This document shows, one piece after another, positions 6,042 through 8,271 of a DNA stretch of 8,271 bases (position 1 is its first letter; the number at the start of each line of letters is the position of its first letter). A model generated the notes under the pieces. The model had not been told where the DNA came from. It did no database searches and worked only from the letters and a program-made list of their open reading frames with translations. Source of the DNA: Pseudomonadota bacterium (GTDB taxonomy: Bacteria; Pseudomonadota; Gammaproteobacteria; Burkholderiales; Burkholderiaceae); the NCBI GenBank assembly GCA_021778935.1, contig JAJYBQ010000101.1, forward strand, positions 1-8,271, read 5' to 3'. The position numbers were made by a program, and so were the translations under genes.

Positions 6042-6427
6042 GCGTTCAATCCAAATGGCTAGACCGACTGCGGGAACTCGAAAATCCAGAAAAGCGGGGG
6101 GGTCCCCCAGTGCCAAAAGTGCCAAAAGCCCCTTCTGTCACTTTTGGCACTGCCCCACCCCGCCATGTTTTAGAAAATTCGGCGGCGGAACTGCCCGACG
6201 ATCCGGCGATGGCCCGCCGGCGGGAACGGGTGCTGGCCGTCTTGCGGGAGAACCCGGAACGGCATCGCCATGTGATCTTCGACCCCGACGCCGAGCCGGG
6301 GGTAGTAATCGCAACCGTGGCGGTGAGGATGGCCCAAGGCGGGATCGCAACCGGCGAGCTTCGCATCCCGGCGGATCGGTATGACCCGTTTCTGATACTC
6401 GCCATGCTGCAACGGGCGGAGCAGTGA
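6038..6427 (+). CDS. Primase-coupled accessory protein containing an in-frame palindromic repeat
   Basis: A 129-aa protein of unknown function, started by an ATGA overlap with the primase-like gene. Residues 1-17 (MSVQSKWLDRLRELENP) form a short helix. Residues 18-43 (KRGGPPVPKVPKAP, SVTFGTAPP) are encoded by the 76-bp palindromic repeat, giving a Lys/Pro/Val then Thr/Phe/Gly pattern that is unlikely to fold. Residues 52-129 form a small alpha/beta domain with helix PAMARRRERVLAVLRENP, strands RHRHVIFD and GVVIATVAVR, and GELRIPADRYDPFLILAMLQ. Proteins with the same plan follow DUF3987 genes in other elements (family knowledge, from memory). Part of the gene (6091-6278) is duplicated at 7412-7599. 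Its position suggests a replication role, but this is inference. Confidence 0.8.
   Translation: MSVQSKWLDRLRELENPEKRGGPPVPKVPKAPSVTFGTAPPRHVLENSAAELPDDPAMARRRERVLAVLRENPERHRHVIFDPDAEPGVVIATVAVRMAQGGIATGELRIPADRYDPFLILAMLQRAEQ
6091..6166 (+). repeat. Palindromic repeat A, copy 1 (coding)
   Basis: The 76-bp core begins AAAGCGGGGGGGTCCCCC. It holds a perfect 14-bp inverted repeat, CAGTGCCAAAAGTG at 6108-6121 and CACTTTTGGCACTG at 6139-6152, with a 17-base loop. Outside it GCGGGG (6094-6099) pairs with CCCCGC (6158-6163), making a very stable hairpin or cruciform. The left arm also contains the tandem TGCCAAAAG. It is identical in all three copies. Copies 1 and 3 share a longer identical stretch (6074-6166 with 8095-8187). 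Confidence 0.92.
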
Positions 6428-6428
6428 T

Positions 6429-6818
6429 ATGGGCATGAAATCGCGGGCCAAGGGAAAAGCCGGGGAACGGGAGATTGCCGCCCTGCTGCGCGACCTGACC
6501 GGGCACGAGGTCCGGCGACGGGTGCGCCAGTGTGAAGGAGACTCCGACCTGGAAGGGATACCGGGCTGGTGCATCGAAGTGAAGCGCCACGCGAGGGCGA
6601 CGCGCGCTGACATTGCCCGCTGGTGGGCACAATCCGCCGCACAAGCCGCGCGCGACGGCGGCAGGCCCCTATTGCTCTACCGGCAAGATCGCGACGAATG
6701 GCGGGCCGTATGGCCGCTCGAGGTGGCATCCGCCGGCTACGAATGGACCTGCGAAGGCGCACCGAAAGCGTGGGCCGCCGTGTTCCGTGAAGCGATGAAG
6801 GCATCCCGGAGTATGTGA
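6429..6818 (+). CDS. PDDEXK-type nuclease, Holliday-junction-resolvase-like
   Basis: A 129-aa protein with the outline of a small PDDEXK endonuclease. Residues 5-24 (SRAKGKAGEREIAALLRDLT) are the N-terminal helix with Glu13/Glu15. RRRVRQCEGDSDLEGIPG follows, with Asp40 as the probable metal-binding Asp, then the hairpin strand CIEVKRHARA with the Glu50-Val51-Lys52 motif. ARWWAQSAAQAARDGGRPLLLYRQDRDEW continues as in nucleases encoded beside phage replication genes. It could cut branched DNA or nick during replication or packaging of the element (inference). GGAG at 6418-6421 lies 7 bases before the ATG at 6429, which is one base after the previous stop; a second ATG at 6435 is less well spaced. 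It appears to be the last gene of the alpA-primase operon. Confidence 0.82.
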   Translation: MGMKSRAKGKAGEREIAALLRDLTGHEVRRRVRQCEGDSDLEGIPGWCIEVKRHARATRADIARWWAQSAAQAARDGGRPLLLYRQDRDEWRAVWPLEVASAGYEWTCEGAPKAWAAVFREAMKASRSM

Positions 6819-6825
6819 GGTGGTA

Positions 6826-6888
6826 ATGATGGGAGAGGCCGTTGCATGCCCATATACACACATGGCGGAAGTTATCAGCCGTAACTAA
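6826..6888 (+). CDS. Possible 20-aa ORF with strong ribosome site
   Basis: GAGGTGG (6817-6823) lies just before ATGATG. The frame encodes MMGEAVACPYTHMAEVISRN and stops at TAA 6886-6888. It begins 8 bases after the nuclease stop, as an operon gene would. The product is too short to recognise. It may be a leader peptide, the truncated start of a lost gene, or chance; the good Shine-Dalgarno sequence is the only support. Confidence 0.3.
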   Translation: MMGEAVACPYTHMAEVISRN

Positions 6889-6934
6889 GACGAATGGTCA
6901 AGGTCAGGGCAGAGCGGGTGATCGGCGCTGCGCG

Positions 6935-6952
6935 GTTGCTACTCCTGCTACC
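6935..6952 (+). repeat. Single non-coding copy of palindrome B half-site
   Basis: GTTGCTACTCCTGCTACC is the exact reverse complement of 7886-7903, an 18-bp match to one arm of the large palindrome inside the 7785 ORF. Here it stands alone between genes. Confidence 0.7.
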
Positions 6953-6984
6953 CGAAGCGTGGCGGCTTGACTAAGCGATGCCAG

Positions 6985-7013
6985 TTAGTAATCAAAAACT
7001 AAGTTGTTACAAT
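6985..7013 (+). promoter_or_regulatory. Probable promoter for the 7061 gene
   Basis: TTAGTA (6985-6990) and TACAAT (7008-7013) with a 17-base spacer form a plausible sigma-70 promoter in an AT-rich patch. The -10 is good and the -35 weak. Transcription would start near 7020, leaving a leader of about 40 bases that contains the dyad at 7034-7047. Confidence 0.4.
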
Positions 7014-7033
7014 CCGACCGAAGCCCGCCGCCG

Positions 7034-7047
7034 TATTTCGTGAAATA
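7034..7047. promoter_or_regulatory. TATTTC-GT-GAAATA dyad, possible operator
   Basis: A perfect 6-bp inverted repeat with a 2-base centre lies between the predicted promoter and the GTG start at 7061. Its symmetry and place suit a repressor operator. Confidence 0.4.
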
Positions 7048-7060
7048 GGGGCATAACGCC

Positions 7061-7342
7061 GTGAGTAAAAAGCCGCTGAAAGGCTGTGAAATCGGGGAGG
7101 TTATGGACGCCCTCATCCCCCGTCGGGGCAGGCCACCCATTGACCTGTCAACGCCGCGCGGTGTGCTCGAAGAATTGGAACGCCTCTACCGCGATACGCG
7201 GCATGGACGGCTCGACGCACAACGGGCAACGCGACTCGCATACCTTTTGAGCCTGATGCTGCGGGCGCACGAGACGGTGAAAGAGGCGGCGGACGGGAAG
7301 ATCGTCGTGCAGATCATCACTCCGGACGCGGACGTGTACTGA
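7061..7342 (+). CDS. Small phage/element-type hypothetical protein
   Basis: A 93-aa protein started by GTG at 7061, with AGGGG about 10 bases upstream. The N-terminus has a basic Pro/Gly segment (LIPRRGRPPIDLSTPRG). Residues about 28-75 are a helical hairpin: VLEELERLYRDTRHGRLDAQ, then RATRLAYLLSLMLRAHETV. The end is KIVVQIITPDADVY. The pattern of a helix pair with a YRDxRxGxLD segment recalls a widespread group of short phage proteins of unknown function, sometimes encoded near terminase or regulatory genes (recollection, not a named family). It is set off from the upstream operon by a 242-bp gap with its own likely promoter and dyad, so it may be controlled separately. Confidence 0.72.
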   Translation: MSKKPLKGCEIGEVMDALIPRRGRPPIDLSTPRGVLEELERLYRDTRHGRLDAQRATRLAYLLSLMLRAHETVKEAADGKIVVQIITPDADVY

Positions 7343-7626
7343 GCGAGCCGGCAGGTAGGCCGTATTCGAGAAGCCATTGCCCCGGGTGGACTCCGCCGCG
7401 TTGATTCCATCAAAGCGGGGGGGTCCCCCAGTGCCAAAAGTGCCAAAAGCCCCTTCTGTCACTTTTGGCACTGCCCCACCCCGCCATGTTTTAGAAAATT
7501 CGGCGGCGGAACTGCCCGACGATCCGGCGATGGCCCGGCGGCGGGAACGGGTGCTGTCCGTCCTGCGGGAGAACCCGGAACGGCATCGCCATGTGATCTG
7601 TTTGCCGACGGGAAGGAATCGACGCG
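7343..7626 (+). pseudogene. Partial duplicate of the 6038 accessory gene (7412-7599)
   Basis: Bases 7412-7599 match 6091-6278 with 3 mismatches in 188 bp. They cover codons 18-80 of the 129-codon accessory gene, including repeat A. The match stops abruptly on both sides. The frame stays open from a TTG at 7377 to a stop at 7680-7682 (101 codons) and keeps the frame of the original through the duplicate. The first 11 codons and the tail after HVI are unrelated to it. The lost N-terminus, lost second half of the domain, TTG start and weak ribosome site favour a gene remnant, though a short chimeric protein is possible. The high identity suggests recent duplication or gene conversion. Confidence 0.7.
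7412..7487 (+). repeat. Palindromic repeat A, copy 2
   Basis: This is identical over all 76 bases to copy 1. The 14-bp arms lie at 7429-7442 and 7460-7473. Left-flank similarity ends exactly at 7412, whereas right-flank similarity to copy 1 continues to 7599. Confidence 0.92.
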
Positions 7627-7788
7627 ATGCCGACAAAGCGGCTCCGGCAATTCGGACCGGTGCGCGACGGGAAACGTCTTGAGGCCGCCTTGTCGGAACT
7701 GGAGGTGGCCGCACGCCTGCGCATCGTTCAAGACGGGCGGCGGAAAACTATCGCCGTGAATCCGGCGTTGGTGGGGGAGGCGCGATGA
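7627..7788 (+). pseudogene. C-terminal fragment of a second DUF3987-type protein (53 codons)
   Basis: The frame from ATG 7627 to TGA 7786-7788 encodes MPTKRLRQFGPVRDGKRLEA, a Leu/Ala-rich helix and then RLRIVQDGRRKTIAVNPALV. Its layout matches the winged-helix tail of the complete primase-like protein (short helix, AxxxLxxL helix, two strands ending in VNPxL) although the sequences differ. It also ends in an ATGA overlap with the next ORF, as the complete gene does. The Walker motifs and main domain are absent, and the frame meets a stop at 7594-7596 inside the adjoining duplicate, so it looks like the surviving end of a lost gene. GGAAGGA at 7611-7617 could still allow translation as a 53-aa protein. 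Confidence 0.6.
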
Positions 7789-8240
7789 GCCTCGCCGACA
7801 TCATCGCCGGAAAACTGAAATTTTCCGATGCTGCTACTGCTATTCCTGCTACTCCTGCTACCAATCCCCCATCGGCGCCCGCTTCGGTAGCAGGAGTAGC
7901 AACGGTAGCGGTAGCAAACGCAAAAAATGTGCGACCGGAAGCCTTCGGAGAACGGGCGATGCCCGCACCCCAAGTCGGCGACACGGCGACCCATGCGGAC
8001 ATGCTGGAACTGCACCCGGACGCGGGACCGGCGGAACCATTTACGCCGACCATCCGGAAACCATCGGCGCCCCTGACGGCTGGGCCGGCTGCGCGAACTC
8101 GAAAATCCAGAAAAGCGGGGGGGTCCCCCAGTGCCAAAAGTGCCAAAAGCCCCTTCTGTCACTTTTGGCACTGCCCCACCCCGCCATATTTCGGGCCTGA
8201 CTGCGACCGGGCGGGAATTCTCCCACCTGCCACATTTTGA
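7785..8240 (+). CDS. ORF with palindrome-encoded N-terminus; C-terminal part doubtful
   Basis: An open frame of 151 codons started by ATGA overlap with the preceding fragment. The N-terminus, MSLADIIAGKLKF followed by an Ala/Thr/Pro stretch (ATAIPATPATNPP, then ASVAGVATVAVANAK), has the plan of small proteins I recall after DUF3987 genes. That stretch is encoded by palindrome B. Residues 45-95 show no recognisable fold. From about residue 104 the ORF reads through repeat A in a different frame from copy 1 (RKSRKAGGSPSAKSAKSPF), giving a composition unlike a real domain. The copy-1 frame is also open here, from 8077 to the window end, but without a start codon. A frameshift or recombination near 8074-8094 may have joined two genes. 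The start is credible; the end is not. Confidence 0.5.
   Translation: MSLADIIAGKLKFSDAATAIPATPATNPPSAPASVAGVATVAVANAKNVRPEAFGERAMPAPQVGDTATHADMLELHPDAGPAEPFTPTIRKPSAPLTAGPAARTRKSRKAGGSPSAKSAKSPFCHFWHCPTPPYFGPDCDRAGILPPATF
7833..7915. repeat. Palindrome B: GCTAC/GTAGC inverted repeat (coding)
   Basis: Arms of 30 bases (7833-7862 and 7886-7915) enclose a 23-base loop. The inner 15 bp are perfect (GCTACTCCTGCTACC at 7848-7862 with its complement at 7886-7900) and extend by one more pair. Outer parts match imperfectly because both arms are built of repeated GCTAC units. The whole lies in frame in the 7785 ORF. Confidence 0.88.
8095..8187 (+). repeat. Palindromic repeat A, copy 3
   Basis: This is identical to 6074-6166 over 93 bases, including the codons for ELENPEK upstream of the core (core 8112-8187; arms 8129-8142 and 8160-8173). 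The sequence on the right is unrelated to copies 1 and 2. In the frame of copy 1 the sequence is open from 8077 to the window end, preceded by TGA at 8074-8076. Confidence 0.92.
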
Positions 8241-8271
8241 GGCAGTCCGGATTGGGAGTTTTCTTAGGATT

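Larger units (their letters stand above)
6819..7060. promoter_or_regulatory. 242-bp gap after the nuclease gene
   Basis: This stretch is more AT-rich than the genes around it, mainly in its right half. It holds a possible 20-codon ORF (6826-6888), a single GTTGCTACTCCTGCTACC site (6935-6952) that matches the palindrome at 7833-7915, and a probable promoter with a dyad before the gene at 7061. I see no tRNA, terminator or longer gene. Confidence 0.5.
1616..8271. mobile_element. Integrated mobile element (satellite- or prophage-like), right end beyond window
   Basis: From the tRNA-Lys scar onward the content changes from housekeeping genes to integrase, small regulator, primase/helicase-like ATPase, nuclease and short hypotheticals, all on the plus strand. 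The order integrase, unknown, AlpA-like protein, DUF3987-type primase is known from P4-like satellites, Gram-negative phage-inducible islands and some prophages. No structural, packaging, conjugation or lysis gene lies in the 6.6 kb seen, so the class cannot be fixed. The left boundary is set where tRNA similarity ends. The right boundary should be a second copy of the 3' tRNA half joined to a complete tRNA-Lys(CTT). Confidence 0.8.

Noticed and set aside
6091..6166. Repeat A as a rho-independent terminator
   Set aside because: The hairpin is strong but no T-run follows, and in copy 1 it lies inside a translated gene.
6046..6861. Minus-strand ORF of 271 codons opposite the accessory and nuclease genes
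   Set aside because: Arg/Ser/Pro-rich shadow; it spans two well-supported plus-strand genes and the palindrome, which stays open in several frames.
6091..8187. The three repeat A copies as a CRISPR array
   Set aside because: Only three copies at unequal distances of 1321 and 700 bp, with genes between them; there are no uniform spacers.

Overview
This is a GC-rich window that suggests a proteobacterium. The TonB/ExbB sequences look most like Burkholderiales (Betaproteobacteria), but that taxonomic call is an inference. The window crosses from ordinary chromosome into an integrated mobile element. The left flank, about 1-1570, is host DNA. It holds the 5' part of exbB and a complete tonB on the minus strand, which power outer-membrane iron and siderophore uptake, and a small plus-strand gene of unknown function (1121-1531).

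The junction is the 3' half of a tRNA-Lys(CTT) gene on the minus strand (1571 to about 1618). It runs from the CCA end to the anticodon loop and then stops matching a tRNA, the usual scar of an integrase that uses a tRNA as attachment site. Right of it are a 16-bp direct repeat, three GCTTACAT repeats spaced exactly 11 bp apart, and a tyrosine recombinase (1807-3180).

All element genes seen run on the plus strand. They are the integrase; a 228-aa conserved hypothetical; a 182-bp G-rich and palindrome-rich gap; a small AlpA/MerR-like DNA-binding protein; a DUF3987-type primase/helicase-like ATPase overlapping it by ATGA; a 129-aa accessory protein overlapping that by ATGA; a PDDEXK-type nuclease; and, after a 242-bp gap, a 93-aa hypothetical. 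The order integrase, AlpA-like regulator, primase resembles Gram-negative phage satellites (P4-like or PICI-like) and some prophages. No packaging, capsid or lysis gene lies in the window, so the exact class is open. The right end, where an intact tRNA-Lys is predicted, is outside.

The most unusual part is 6038-8271. A palindromic repeat with a perfectly conserved 76-bp core occurs three times (6091, 7412, 8112). Its first copy lies in frame inside the gene after the primase. The second copy is part of a 188-bp near-identical piece of that gene, joined to what looks like the C-terminal end of a second primase-type protein. That fragment (7627-7788) again ends with an ATGA overlap to another ORF (7785-8240). 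The latter carries a different long palindrome built of GCTAC/GTAGC units and then the third core copy in another reading frame. This region reads as a partial, recombined duplicate of the primase-accessory module, with the palindromes as likely DNA-level signals or recombination points.
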